From positions 1 through 64,000 of the forward strand of contig CAWIPO010000009.1 in NCBI GenBank assembly GCA_963838095.1: DNA of 64,000 nt. Reading direction: 5' to 3'. Numbering within the stretch: position 1 is the first letter of the stretch; each line of letters begins with the position of its first letter. This stretch comes from CAWCGU01 sp963838095. Lineage in GTDB: Bacteria; Actinomycetota; Thermoleophilia; Solirubrobacterales; 70-9. This document shows positions 48,372-58,676 of this stretch, in pieces. A model generated the notes under the pieces. That model was not told where the DNA came from. It saw only the letters and a list, made by a program, of their open reading frames with translations, and ran no database searches. The translations under genes and the position numbers were made by a program.

Positions 48372-50463
48372 GTGGGCCTGAGCGCCGCCGCCTACCTCTC
48401 GGGCGTCCTCGAGCTGGCCGCAATCGCCGCCGCCCTCCTCTTCGGCGCACACCGCCTCCGAGCCCGCCTCCTCCCCGACTGGCAGGCCGCCCCCGCCCGC
48501 CTGGCCGAGCTGGTGATGGCAATCGCCGCCCTGCTGTGGATAAGCGAGCTCCTCGGCCTGCTCGGCCTCTTCGAAGAAATCCCGCTAGTGGTTCTATGCC
48601 TCGCCGTCGGCCTTGGTGTTGGGTTGCTGGGCCGGTACTTCGGCGACAGGACCCGCGGCCGACCGGTTTGTCCCTCAGACGTTTCAGGCGTTGGTGGCGG
48701 TTGGGGTCGTAGGGATCCTCTTCGCCCAATGGACCCTCCCCACCGTAGACAGCCTCAACGGAGGCATGTACGGCTTCGACACCCAGTGGTACCACATGCC
48801 CTTCGCGGTCCAGTTCGCACAGAGCGGCGAGATCTGGCCTTTCAACTACACGGCTCCGGTCTTCCTCAGCTGGTTCTACCCCGCCAACTCCGAGCTCCTG
48901 CACGCGACCGCGATCGTCGCCTTCGGCCGAGACCTGCTCTCGCCGCTGATCAACCTCGGCTGGCTCGGGCTCGCGATGCTCGCGGCCTGGTGCCTGGGGC
49001 GGCCGTGGGGTGTGCCGGGATGGAGCCTGCTCGGCGCCGGCGTCGTCCTCGGCGCCACCGTCTTCGCCGACCAGCCAGGGGATGCGCGCAACGACGTGGT
49101 TTCGCTGGCGCTGATCCTCGGCTCGGGGGCGCTGCTCGCGAACGGATTCGGCGCCCGGGGGGCCGCCCTGCACCCCGGCCCGGTGCTCGCGATCGCCGGG
49201 CTCGCCGCCGGGCTCGCCGTCGGCACCCGGCTGACCGCACTGGCACCGGTGGCGGCGCTCACGGTTGGCGTGCTCGTGCTTGCGCCGCGAGGCGAGCGGT
49301 GGCGGGCCGCGATCGCGTGGTTCGCGCCGCTCTTCGCCGCTGGGGGGATTTGGTACCTGCGCAATCTGATCGGGTCGGGGAATCCGCTCCCATGGATCGA
49401 CAACCTCGGTCCGCTGTCGCTGCCGGGGCCCGATCAGGAGCTCGGCGGACGGGAGTCGTTCGCGGTCGTCCACTACCTGACCGACACCGGGATCTGGTCC
49501 GACTGGTTCTTCCCGGCCCTGAACGAACGCCTCGGGCCACTGTGGCCGGGACTGCTGCTGGTGGCGGCGATGGGAGCGATTCTCGCGGTGATCTGGGGGA
49601 GGGGCGTTCTGCGCGTGCTCGGCGCGACGGCAATCGTTGGGGCGCTCGCCTACGTGGTCACGCCGGTGACGGCCTCGGGGGCGGAGGGAATGCCGTACGG
49701 GTTCGCGTCGAACCTCCGCTATCTGACGGCGCCGCTGGCGCTTGCCCTGGCGCTTCTGCCGGTGGCGCTGGCGCTCGAGCCCCGGCGGCGGCTGTTCGGG
49801 ATCCCGGCGCTGGCCCTGGGCGCGGGGGCGCTGATCGTGCTCTTCGGCTCGGTTGTGATCGACGTCGACCGCTGGCCGACGACCTACCTGCACGCCGGCA
49901 TCGCCGCCGGAATCGTCGCGGGCGGCGCCGTGGCGCTGACGCTGGCCTTCGGGTCCGGCCGGCTTGCGCTGCGGGCGCATCGCCTCGCGGCGGTGGCGGT
50001 CGGGGCGGTCGTCGTCGCACTCGCCGTCGTCGCCGGGTACTCGGCTCAGGAGCGCTACCTCGAGAGCCGCTACGAGGACCCCGCGGAGATCCTGCCCAAC
50101 CCGGGGCTGGACACTGCATTCAAGTGGGGCCGCGACGTGCGCGACTCGCGCATCGGCGTCACGATCCAGCGCCAGCTCCCGCTTGCGGGGACGGACCTGT
50201 CGAACGAGGTCGAGTTCGTCGGCGTCAAGGGGCCGTCGGCGGGGTTCGTGAGGACCGAGACCTGCGAGCAGTGGCGCGAGGCCGTTAACGCCGGCAACTA
50301 TGACTACCTGGTGACGGCCGTCGATCGCGCCTCACCCGGATCCACCTTCACCCCCCGGGAGGAGATCTGGACGCGCGGCGACCCAGCCGCCCGCGAGATC
50401 GCGAGCGAGGGCCCCGCGACGATCTGGGAGTTGAGCGGACCGCTGGACCCGGGCGGCTGTTGA
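48372..50463 (+). CDS. Multispanning glycosyltransferase-like membrane protein, one frameshift
   Basis: The N-terminal frame from the GTG at 48372 (LSAAAYLSGVLELAAIAAAL) passes into a second frame near 48620-48680 and runs to 50463. Joined, it is about 696 residues with twelve or more helices. WYHMPFAVQFAQSGEIWPFN then WFYPANSELLHATAIVAFGR is a loop shared with the next gene (WYHLSQAARFAQTGSVGELH; WFYPQNTELLHGLGMVAFDS), so they are paralogues. The plan fits a GT-C or dolichol-phosphate-type mannosyltransferase, with the catalytic site not identified. An extra base is the simplest explanation. Confidence 0.7.
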
Positions 50464-50470
50464 CGGTGCC

Positions 50471-52696
50471 TTGAGCCTCAGCTCCTACCTGCTCGGTGCC
50501 GCCGGATTGGCCGCTTTCGGGCTCGCGCTGCTGTACGCGGCGCTGCGGGTCCGCGGCTGGCTGCTGCCCGGCTGGGAGGGGGCCCCGGCCCGGCTCGCCG
50601 AGGCGGTGGTTTGGCTGGCGCTGGTGGTGTGGGTCTCGCAACTGCTCGGGGTGGCCGGTCTCTTCGAGCCGCTGCCCCTGCTCGCCGGCGGCGCTGCCAC
50701 CGGGATCGTCGTTGGGGTCTTGGCAGCACGTGGTCGTTCGCAAACGTCCCGTCAGCCGCCCGAGTTGCCACCCGCTCCCCGACCGGACACGCTGGCCGTT
50801 GTTGCGGCTGCGCTTGCGGTCGCCGCTGTCGTCGCCGCCTGGGCGGTGCCCACCGCGCAGAGCTTCGCCGCAGGCATCGATGGTGCTGACAGCACCTGGT
50901 ACCACCTGTCCCAGGCGGCCCGCTTCGCCCAGACGGGCTCGGTGGGCGAGCTCCATTTCACCGATCCGTACTTCCTGAACTGGTTCTACCCGCAAAACAC
51001 CGAGCTCCTGCACGGGCTCGGGATGGTCGCCTTCGACTCGGACCTGCTCTCGCCGCTGGTGAATCTGCCGTTTCTGGTGCTCGGCCTGCTTGCGGCCTGG
51101 TGTGTCGGGCGACCCTGGGGACTGGGGCCGGCGACGTTGATCGGCGCCGCGCTCGTCTTCGCGGCGGAGATGACGATCGACTTCCAGGCCGGCGAGGCCC
51201 GAAACGACGCCGTCGGCCTGGCGCTGTTCCTGGCCTCGGTGGCGCTGGTGGTGAACGCTCGCACCTCCGGCCCCGCAACCACCACGGCGACGCCGATCGC
51301 CTGGAGCCGCGGCATCGGCCTCCGGGCGCTGGGAATTGCCGGGCTTGCAGCCGGGCTCGCCGCGGGGACGAAGCTGAGCCTGCTGGCGCCCGTGGCGGCG
51401 CTCACGGTCGGCGTGGTGCTGATCGCCGCCGGCGGCAGCCGCTGGCGCGTGGCCGTGGTCTGGACGGCCTCACTGCTGGCTGGATGCGGCTTCTGGTTCG
51501 TGCGCAACCTCGTCCACGCGGGCAACCCGCTGCCGTGGGTCGATTCCGTCGGCCCGATCTCGCTCCAGGCGCCGGAACGGGCGATCGAGCTGCGCCCCGA
51601 GTTCTCGGTCGTCCACTACATCGCAGACGGAGACATTTGGGCGGATTGGTTCCTGCCCGGGTTGGGCGACGGGATCGGGCCGTTGTGGCCTGCGCTGCTG
51701 ACGCTGGCCGCGATCGCTGCCGGCCTCGCGCTCCTCGCGGGTGGCCGCGGGCTGCGGCGCGAGAGGGTGGCGACCCGCCCCTTCGAGGGCGCAGCCGCGC
51801 GGGCGTTCGGCAGCGCGGGGCCAGGCCGGCCGCGGGGGACGCGGGCGCTGCTGGCGATGCTCGGCGGCGTTGTCGTCGCGAGCGCGATCGCGTACCTGGT
51901 CACGCCGCTGACCGCCTCCGGCGAGGAGGGTGCGCCTGTCGGGTTCGTATGGAACCTGCGCTACCTCGGGCCGGCGCTGGCCCTGGGGCTGACACTGCTG
52001 CCGCTGGTTCCGCCGCTGCGGCAGCGACCGTGGCGGTGGCTGACGCTGGCGCTGCTGTTCTCGATCCTGATCGTGCAGATCGCGCTGCTCGACGTTTGGA
52101 GCATCGACGAGCACGCGGGATGGGCGCTGGGCGCGGCGCTGCTGACGCTGGCGGCGTTTGTGGCCGGCGCGTGGCTGATGCGCCGCCAGGAAGGCCCGCG
52201 CCCGCTGCCGCGCGCGGCGCTGGCGGCGGCGGCGCTCGTCGGGGCGGCGGCAATACTCGTCGCCGGGCAGGTGCTCCAGCGCGACTACGACGAGCGCCGC
52301 TACGCGCGCTCGTTCGCCTTCTTCGATCTCGACAACGCCGTCGCCTGGGCGAACGACCTCTCAGGCGCTCGAATCGCCACCGCCGGCCGCGGCGGGGTCT
52401 TCTTCCAGTACGGCTTCTACGGCGACGAGCTCTCCAACCACGTGCAGTGGGTGGGCCTCCCCGGCCCCCACGGCGCCTGGCTGCCCGCCGAAAGCTGCCC
52501 AGAATGGCGCCAGGCAGTGAACGACGGCGACTACGACTACGTGGTGACGACCTTCGACGGCCCGAATCCGCTGAGCGACACGACGTCGCGCGAGCGGGAG
52601 TGGGTTCAGGGGGATCCGGCGGCAGAGGAGGTGCTGGCGGACGACCCCGTGGCGGTGTACAGGCTGAACGCGCCCCTCGACCCCAGCGCCTGCTGA
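50471..52696 (+). CDS. Multispanning glycosyltransferase-like membrane protein
   Basis: 741 residues, intact, paralogous to the gene before it. The loop after helix 3 or 4 carries STWYHLSQAARFAQTGSVGE and a conserved WFYPQNTELLHGL. A mid-chain NLVHAGNPLPWVDSVGPISL and a terminal soluble part (DEWRQAVNDGDYDYVVTTFD-like) match the partner. About twelve helices. The TTG start lies eight bases after the previous stop. A role in adding or polymerising surface sugars is inferred from its place and plan only. Confidence 0.75.
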   Translation: MSLSSYLLGAAGLAAFGLALLYAALRVRGWLLPGWEGAPARLAEAVVWLALVVWVSQLLGVAGLFEPLPLLAGGAATGIVVGVLAARGRSQTSRQPPELPPAPRPDTLAVVAAALAVAAVVAAWAVPTAQSFAAGIDGADSTWYHLSQAARFAQTGSVGELHFTDPYFLNWFYPQNTELLHGLGMVAFDSDLLSPLVNLPFLVLGLLAAWCVGRPWGLGPATLIGAALVFAAEMTIDFQAGEARNDAVGLALFLASVALVVNARTSGPATTTATPIAWSRGIGLRALGIAGLAAGLAAGTKLSLLAPVAALTVGVVLIAAGGSRWRVAVVWTASLLAGCGFWFVRNLVHAGNPLPWVDSVGPISLQAPERAIELRPEFSVVHYIADGDIWADWFLPGLGDGIGPLWPALLTLAAIAAGLALLAGGRGLRRERVATRPFEGAAARAFGSAGPGRPRGTRALLAMLGGVVVASAIAYLVTPLTASGEEGAPVGFVWNLRYLGPALALGLTLLPLVPPLRQRPWRWLTLALLFSILIVQIALLDVWSIDEHAGWALGAALLTLAAFVAGAWLMRRQEGPRPLPRAALAAAALVGAAAILVAGQVLQRDYDERRYARSFAFFDLDNAVAWANDLSGARIATAGRGGVFFQYGFYGDELSNHVQWVGLPGPHGAWLPAESCPEWRQAVNDGDYDYVVTTFDGPNPLSDTTSREREWVQGDPAAEEVLADDPVAVYRLNAPLDPSAC

Positions 52697-52721
52697 GGAC
52701 GGAGCACCGAGGGAGGCCCAC

Positions 52722-52727
52722 TAGGCT
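52722..52727 (+). promoter_or_regulatory. -10 element TAGGCT for the third membrane protein gene
   Basis: Ends six bases before the ATG at 52734; no Shine-Dalgarno. Confidence 0.55.
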
Positions 52728-52733
52728 CCTTCG

Positions 52734-55074
52734 ATGCTCGGGATCTACGCCAGCGCGGCGCTGATCGTGCTTGCCTCCCTGCTTGTCGGCAGGGCGGTTT
52801 TCGCTGCTCTCGGGCGCTCTGAGTGGACGTGGCTCGAGGGTGCGATGGGGCTGGCCGTCCTGACGGTCGCAACCCAGCTCACCGTCCGCCTCCCAGGCCG
52901 CGCAACCACCTCGTTGATCTTCCTCTCGGTGCTAGTCGTTGCGTCCCTTCTCTACCTCTGGCGTCGGCACACCCTCAACATCGACCGCGACCTCCTCCTC
53001 GCCGGGCTCCCCGTCGCCCTCCTGATCCTCGCGGCCTGCGCGATCCCCTTCATCCTCACCGGCCGCACCGGCGTGCTTGGTGAGGGGATCTACTCCAACG
53101 ACCAGGCGATTCACCTCTACTGGGCCGACTGGCTTCAGAACGGGATTGGTTCTCAACCGCGCGGGCTCGGGCTCGGGTATCCCGTCGGCCCTCACTCGCT
53201 CGTCGCCGTCGCGTCGACCGCGACCGGCGCCAGCATCGAGGCGGCCTTCAACGGCTTCATGATCGCGATCCCGGTGCTGAGCGCGCTGATCGCGCTTGCC
53301 GCTCTGGACACCCTGCGGCCGCTGCGGCGCCTGGCGGCCGCCGCGCTCGTCGGGCTTCCGTACCTTGCGGTGGCATTTCTCGCCCAGAGCTCGTTCAAGG
53401 AGACCACGGTCGCGCTGTACGTGCTCGCCTTCGGCCTCGCGCTCGCCGCGCTGTCGAAGCCCGGGAGCGCGCGGGCGCTGCTCGCCGCGCTCGTGCTGAT
53501 GCCGATCGCCGCCGTGCTGACGCTCAGCATCCCGGCGCTTGCCTGGTTCGTGCTCGGCGCGCTGCTGTGGTTCCTGATCTCGCTGGCGGTCGGCGAGCTC
53601 CCGCTCTCGGTGCGAACTCTCGGCGCTCGACTTCGGCGTGGCTGGCCGCTGGTTGCCGCCGTGGCGCTTGCGATCGCGCTTTTGATCGTGATCCAGTACG
53701 ACGCCCTGTCGCGGTTCATCGACCGCGTCGACGACGTGCAGGCATCCACCGGCCGCCTGATCTCTCGCGAGCCACCGTGGCAGGTGCTCGGCGTCTGGCC
53801 CGAGGGCGACTTCCGGCTCGCGACCAGTCTCGTCAGCGGAGCGATCGTTGCAATCGTGCTCGGGTTGGTGGCTGGGCTCGCCGCGCTGCCCGACTGGTTT
53901 CGGCGACGGGAGATCGCGATCCCGGCCACCTTCGCCGCGGCGATCGTCGTCTACGCCTACACGCTCGCCTTCGGTGGCATCCACGTGCAGGCCAAGTCGC
54001 TCGCGGTGGCGGCGCCGCTGGTGATGTTGCTGATCGTGCGTGGGCTGCTGGGACCGGCGAGCGAGAAGCGTGCCCGTTTCGAATCGCTCCGGCTCGCGCT
54101 CGGCGCCGTTTTCGTGGTCGCCGCGGCCGGGTCCACCTTTCTTGCCCTCCGCCAGGCGCCGGTTGGCACCACGCCCCGCGCCGTGGAGTTGGAGCAGCTC
54201 CGCGGCGAGGTCGCCGGGGCGGACGTCGTCTTTCTGAGCCTCGATCGATTCGCGCCGTACCGCCTCCGCGGCGCCGAGTCGGTCCAGAGCCCCGGCGGCT
54301 ACGTCCCGGAGCCGATCCACGCCCGGCGCGCAAAGCGCTGGGTGCAGGGGGAGCAGCTGGACTTCGACTCCGTGCCGAGCGGCCTCCTGGACCGCTACGA
54401 CTATGCGATCACCAGCGCCACTCCATATGCCAGCTCGGCCCCGGAGAACTTTCGCGAGGTCTACCGCAGCGACAACTACATCCTCTGGGAGCGCACCGGC
54501 GAGGGACCGCACCGGCGGATCCTGGACAACGAGGGCGGCCGCCCCGGAACTCCGTTTCATTGCGCTCGCCGCACCAGCCCTCTGGAGCGCAGCGATGCGA
54601 TCGCCGGCGTGATCCCGCGCCCGCTGGTCAGGCCCGATCACGCCTGGGGCCCGAGTTCGGCGTTCGTCGCTCCCGGCGAGGCAAGCCTGGACTTCGAACT
54701 GCCCCCGGGCCGCTGGCTGCTGGCGCTTCAGTACCACAGCGAGGTGGACCTGAGCCTGAGCGCGGGCACGCTCGAGGTCGAGCTGCCGCCGGCACTCGAG
54801 GGGATGTACGCGTTCGCCCCGGGCCGCGGCCCGTTCTGGCCGCTGGGAGAGATCGAGTCGGATGGCGGGTCGCTGGACATCACCGTCAACGCCGAAGAGC
54901 CCTCGTCCCTCGAGCGCCTGGTTCGCGCTCAGCGTCGCGTCTGGCTCGGCAGAATCGCCGCCGTCCCGGCGACAGGCGCCTGCCGGTACCGCGCCCGCCC
55001 CACCGCTGGCGCGCGAGATCCCGATCGATCGTGCCTGCGACCTCTACCTCGATTTTCATCAGCAGGACCGATGA
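52734..55074 (+). CDS. Large membrane protein with an outer C-terminal domain, one frameshift
   Basis: About 780 residues. The first 470 hold twelve or more helices with a large first loop (YSNDQAIHLYWADWLQNGIG; GLGYPVGPHSLVAVAST) resembling polysaccharide polymerases or GT-C enzymes. The last 300 residues form a soluble, probably outer, domain. Near 54998-55001 (CCCC) one extra base diverts the frame; removing it yields the natural end PPLAREIPIDRACDLYLDFH and a stop at 55072-55074. That stop overlaps the ATG of the first sulfotransferase gene (ATGA), indicating co-translation. Confidence 0.7.
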
Positions 55075-56008
55075 GCGCTCCCGAATCGCCCCAGCTCGTC
55101 TTCGTCGGCGGCACCGGCCGCAGCGGCACGCACGTCGTCTCCGGCTTCTCGGGGCCCACTCGCGCTACGCGGCCGTCCCGATCGAGTGCCGCTTCCACGT
55201 CAACCCGCGCGGATTCCCCGACCTGCTCGCGGGCAGGGTGACGCCGGAGGAGTTCATGCGCAAGCTGCGCCGCTTCTGGTGGCGCCGGATCAAGGCCGGG
55301 GAGCCGCTGCCGGCGGTGTTGCCGGGGGTCCCGCTCGGCCGCGAGCAGCGCGGGCTGCACCTGATCGTCTCCCGCGAGCGATTCGACGCCGCCTGCGAGC
55401 GCTTCGAGGCCGGCTACACGGCGGATCTGGAGGCCGCCTGCCGTGCCCTCTTCCTCGACCTGCTCTGGCCGCTGGCGGAGGAGACGGGCAAGGCGGGGCT
55501 GGTCGAGATGAGCTGCTTCACGGTCGCCCAGGCGCCCACCCTGCGCCGCCTGTTCCCGGATGCACGCGTGGTTCACAGCGTCCGCGATGGCCGCGATGCC
55601 GGCGTCTCGAAGACACACAAGCGGCAGAAGCGCGAGCACCCACGAGACGCCGCGCAGGGAATCGACTGGTGGTTGGGGAGGCTGGAGGACGCCGAGGCCG
55701 GCGTGCGAGAGCTGCCGGCAGACAGCTTCCTCACCCTCGGGCTCGACGAGCTCGTCGAGGGTGAGCGCGAGCCGACCTACCAGTCGTTGCTGGAATTTCT
55801 CGCGATCCGCGACGAGCCCGCAATGCGAGAGCTGTTCGATACCCAGGTGAACGCCGTCAACGCCCACCGCGGCCGCTGGCGCCACGGGCTCTCGCCCGCC
55901 GAGCAGGAGCAGATCGATGCGCGCTACCAGCAGGCTCTGGAGGAGATCGAATCGCGCGGCTACACCACGGCCGCGGTTCTGCGGCGCGTCTACGAGCGGG
56001 ATCGCTGA
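55071..56008 (+). CDS. PAPS-type sulfotransferase, one frameshift
   Basis: Starts at an ATG overlapping the previous stop. LVFVGGTGRSGTHVVS is the 5'-phosphosulfate loop; the frame is then lost by one missing base near 55155, and LLGAHSRYAAVPIECRFHVN continues in the second frame. ARVVHSVRDGRDAGVSKTH is the 3'-phosphate-binding segment. The repaired length is about 313 residues. It resembles the Sulfotransfer_3 family, which transfers sulfate from PAPS to sugars or lipids. It lies next to a close paralogue and ends one base before its putative GTG. Confidence 0.75.
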
Positions 56009-56029
56009 GTGGCCGCGGAGGAAACGGAC

Positions 56030-57047
56030 ATGAACGGTTCTGCTTCCGGCGAGGGCCCGCCGGCAATCACGTTCGTCGGCGGCACCGGCCGCAGCGGCAC
56101 CCACGTGGTCGCCAAGCTGCTCGGGAAGGCGCGCGAGCTCGAGGACGTGCGGATCGAGGTCCGCTTCCACGCCGACCCGCGGCGGCTTTCCCGACCTGCT
56201 CGAGGGCCGGATCAGCCTGAAGCGGTTCGTCCGCCGCCTGCGCGGCTTCTGGTGGAAGCGCTACCGGGGCGGCGGCCGCCCGCCGGACCTGCTCCCGTGG
56301 TGGTCGCTCGGCCGCCGGCCGCGAGGCCTCCACAAGCTCGTCGAGGCGGAGCGCTTCGAGGCGGCGGTGCAGCGTTTCGAACGCGACTTCCCGACCAAGC
56401 GCGAGGAGGCATGCCGGGAGCTCTTCTTCGAGCTGCTGTGGCCGCTCGCCGAGCGCAAGAGCGCCGCCGGGCTGGTCGAGATGAGCTGCGAGACCGCCGC
56501 CAGCGCGCCGGCGCTGGCCCGGATCTTCCCCGAGGCGAGGTTCATCCACGTCGTCCGCGACGGCCGCGACGCCTCCGCCTCGCGGGTCCGCCAGGGGCGG
56601 CGCCTGCTCCATCCGCGCACTCGCGTGCAGGGGATCCGCTGGTGGGAGCAGCGTGTGCGCCGGATCGAAGCCGGCCTCAGCGAGCTGCCGCAGGAGCGCT
56701 GGACCACGATCAGCCTCGATCTGCTGATCCAGCCTCGCGCTCGCAGGCGCGGCATGAAGGTGATTCTCGACCTGATCGGAGTCCCAAAGCAGCCGCGCTT
56801 GCGGCGCTACTTCCGCCGCCACGTCAGCCCCGAGCTCGGGAATGTCGGCCGCTGGCGGCGCGGGCTCTCCGAGCGCGGTCAGGAGCGAGTGCGGGCCGAG
56901 TACGAGGCGGCGATCGGGCGGATGGAGAGCGACGGTCTCCGCTGCGCGCCGCTTCTGCGCGAGGTCTACGAGGGCGAGCGCGAGCTTGCCGCGCGCGGCA
57001 GCGCCCCGGCCACGCCCAGACCGGGCTTCGAGCCCAGCGAGCAATGA
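56030..57047 (+). CDS. Second PAPS-type sulfotransferase, one frameshift
   Basis: The ATG at 56030 is preferred (GCGGAGGAA upstream); a GTG at 56009 is possible. TFVGGTGRSGTHVVAKLLG holds the 5'-phosphosulfate loop, and ARFIHVVRDGRDASASRV is the 3'-phosphate motif. One extra base near 56180-56183 shifts the frame between RFHADPR and GFPDLLEGRI. The repaired length is about 338 residues. It resembles its neighbour along the chain (AGLVEMSCETAASAPALARI versus AGLVEMSCFTVAQAPTLRRL), so they are tandem duplicates. It overlaps the next gene by ATGA. Confidence 0.75.
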
Positions 57048-58202
57048 GCGTCGATCCGGTGCAAGGCGCCGGCGCTGACCCCGGTGACCGGGTGCTGTTT
57101 TTGACCAGCAACGGCACAGGGCTCGGCCACCTGACACGGGTGATGGCGATCGCAAGACGCCTCGGCGAGGGCCTCGAACCCTCGATCCTCACCCTCTCCG
57201 CCGCCGCACCGGTGGCCGCCGAGGAGGGCTTCCACGTCGAGTACTTCCCCTCTCACAACGCGGTCGCGGCGGAGGCGCCACGGCGCTGGGATCGCCGCCT
57301 GCGCCGCCGAATCGAGCTGCTGCTGGACGAGCTCCAGCCGCGGCTGCTCGTCTTCGACGGCGCCCATCCGTACGACGGCCTGGTGGCCGCGCTGCGCGGA
57401 GCACGGCGCTCTGGGCTGAAGACCGTGTGGTGCCGGAGGGGGCTGTGGCGCCCCGGCTTCGGCGCCGAGGGGATCTACTGGGAATCGGCGTTCGACCTCG
57501 TGCTGGAGCCGGGAGAGCTTGCGGGATCCGAGGATCAGGGGCTGACGGCAGGCCGGCAGGGGGCAACGAAGGTTGCCCGATCGTCTACCTCGATCCCGGT
57601 GAGCTGCTGGAGCGGGGGCCGGCCGAGGAGGAGCTCGGGCTCGACCCCGACCGCGCCCACGCGCTGGTCGCGCTCGGCCAGGGCGCGGAGCTCGATCAGG
57701 CCGTAGAGCGCTCGCTCGCGAAGCTTGCGCAGCATCCCGAGATCCAGGTGGTGGCGCTCGAATCGAGCCTGGCGCCGGGCCTGCGGATTCCGGACGGCGT
57801 CATCCACCTCCAGGCGACCTACCCGATCAGCCGCTTCTACCGCGCCTTCGATCTCGCCGTCTCCGCCGCGGGCTACAACGCCTTCCACGAGCTGATCGCC
57901 CACCGGGTCCCGACCCTGTTCGTACCGATGCCGCGCCAGCTCGACGACCAGGCGGCGAGGGCTCGGTGGGCGCGGGACGCGGGGGTGGGGAGGGGGTTGC
58001 GGGGCCCGACGATCCCGCACTGGAGGAGCGGCTGGGCCGGTTGGTGGACGAGACCGCACGGAATGAGATGCGGGAGGCGATTGATGGCTTGGACTTTCGG
58101 AACGGCGCTGCGGAGGCGGCGGACGTCTTGCACGAGAGGGGGTGGGAGCGGGGGCGGCGCCTAAGGGTTTGGCGCGTGGCCGAAACGCTAATGGCGCGTT
58201 AG
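57044..58202 (+). CDS. MurG-like glycosyltransferase (GT-B), two frameshifts
   Basis: Starts at an ATG overlapping the previous stop. The N-terminus (VLFLTSNGTGLGHLTRVMAI) is typical of GT28/GT-B enzymes. A base is missing in GGGGG at 57559-57563, and another in CCC near 58005. Joined, about 386 residues: GCPIVYLDPGELLERGPAEE, FDLAVSAAGYNAFHELIAHR (nucleotide-sugar-binding loop), VPTLFVPMPRQLDDQAARAR and PDDPALEERLGRLVDETARN. It likely adds a sugar from a UDP or GDP donor to the surface glycan. Both gaps lie in homopolymers. Confidence 0.75.
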
Positions 58203-58648
58203 TGGCGCATAGCGCCAATAAAGCGCCGATTGCCCGGAGGTGGGGGGATCGGCTTGCTGTTTCGGCGCAGCTCGTCCGCCGGGTGGGCTTTCGCCTGCCC
58301 GCGATCGTCGTCCGGCGCGCGATCGACCGCTTGCGCAACCCGCCGCCGCCGCCGGCCAAGGTGATCTGCCCGGTGCTCGGCTTGGCCGGGGATAATCTCC
58401 TTTCGGTGCTCAAAGCGACGGCGCAACGCGAAGGCGTCGAGCCTCGCCGCATGCTCGCGATCACCGACTCGCTGGACTTCGCGGCACTGCGCCGCGCCGG
58501 CTTCGGCTTCGAGTACGTGCCGAATCGCGACCGCGCACGGCCCGTCCTTGAAGCCACGGGCGAGAGCTACGAAACCTTCGTCCGCCGTCGAGTCACCGAG
58601 GCAGCCGCCCTCCGCAAGCCGGCCCACGCAGTCGAGGCCGCCCGCTGA
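58202..58648 (+). CDS. Unknown 148-residue protein behind the glycosyltransferase
   Basis: Starts at a GTG sharing one base with the previous stop (TAGTG). A basic N-terminus leads to a compact alpha/beta segment (VICPVLGLAGDNLLSVLKAT; EPRRMLAITDSLDFAALRRA; RPVLEATGESYETFVRRRVT). It is soluble and carries no clear family motif, though the Asp-x-Leu-Asp pattern hints at a small nucleotide-binding or glycan-modifying fold. The start codon lies inside a hairpin. It is convergent with the antiporter gene 28 bases away. Confidence 0.45.
   Translation: MAHSANKAPIARRWGDRLAVSAQLVRRVGFRLPAIVVRRAIDRLRNPPPPPAKVICPVLGLAGDNLLSVLKATAQREGVEPRRMLAITDSLDFAALRRAGFGFEYVPNRDRARPVLEATGESYETFVRRRVTEAAALRKPAHAVEAAR
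58203..58217 (+). promoter_or_regulatory. Hairpin covering a start codon
   Basis: TGGCGC-ATA-GCGCCA is a perfect six-base stem that starts at the second base of the GTG at 58202. A folded RNA would hide the start until ribosomes finishing the upstream gene open it. Confidence 0.4.
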
Positions 58649-58676
58649 CAAACAGAGCGCGACCGAGTCCTCTCCC

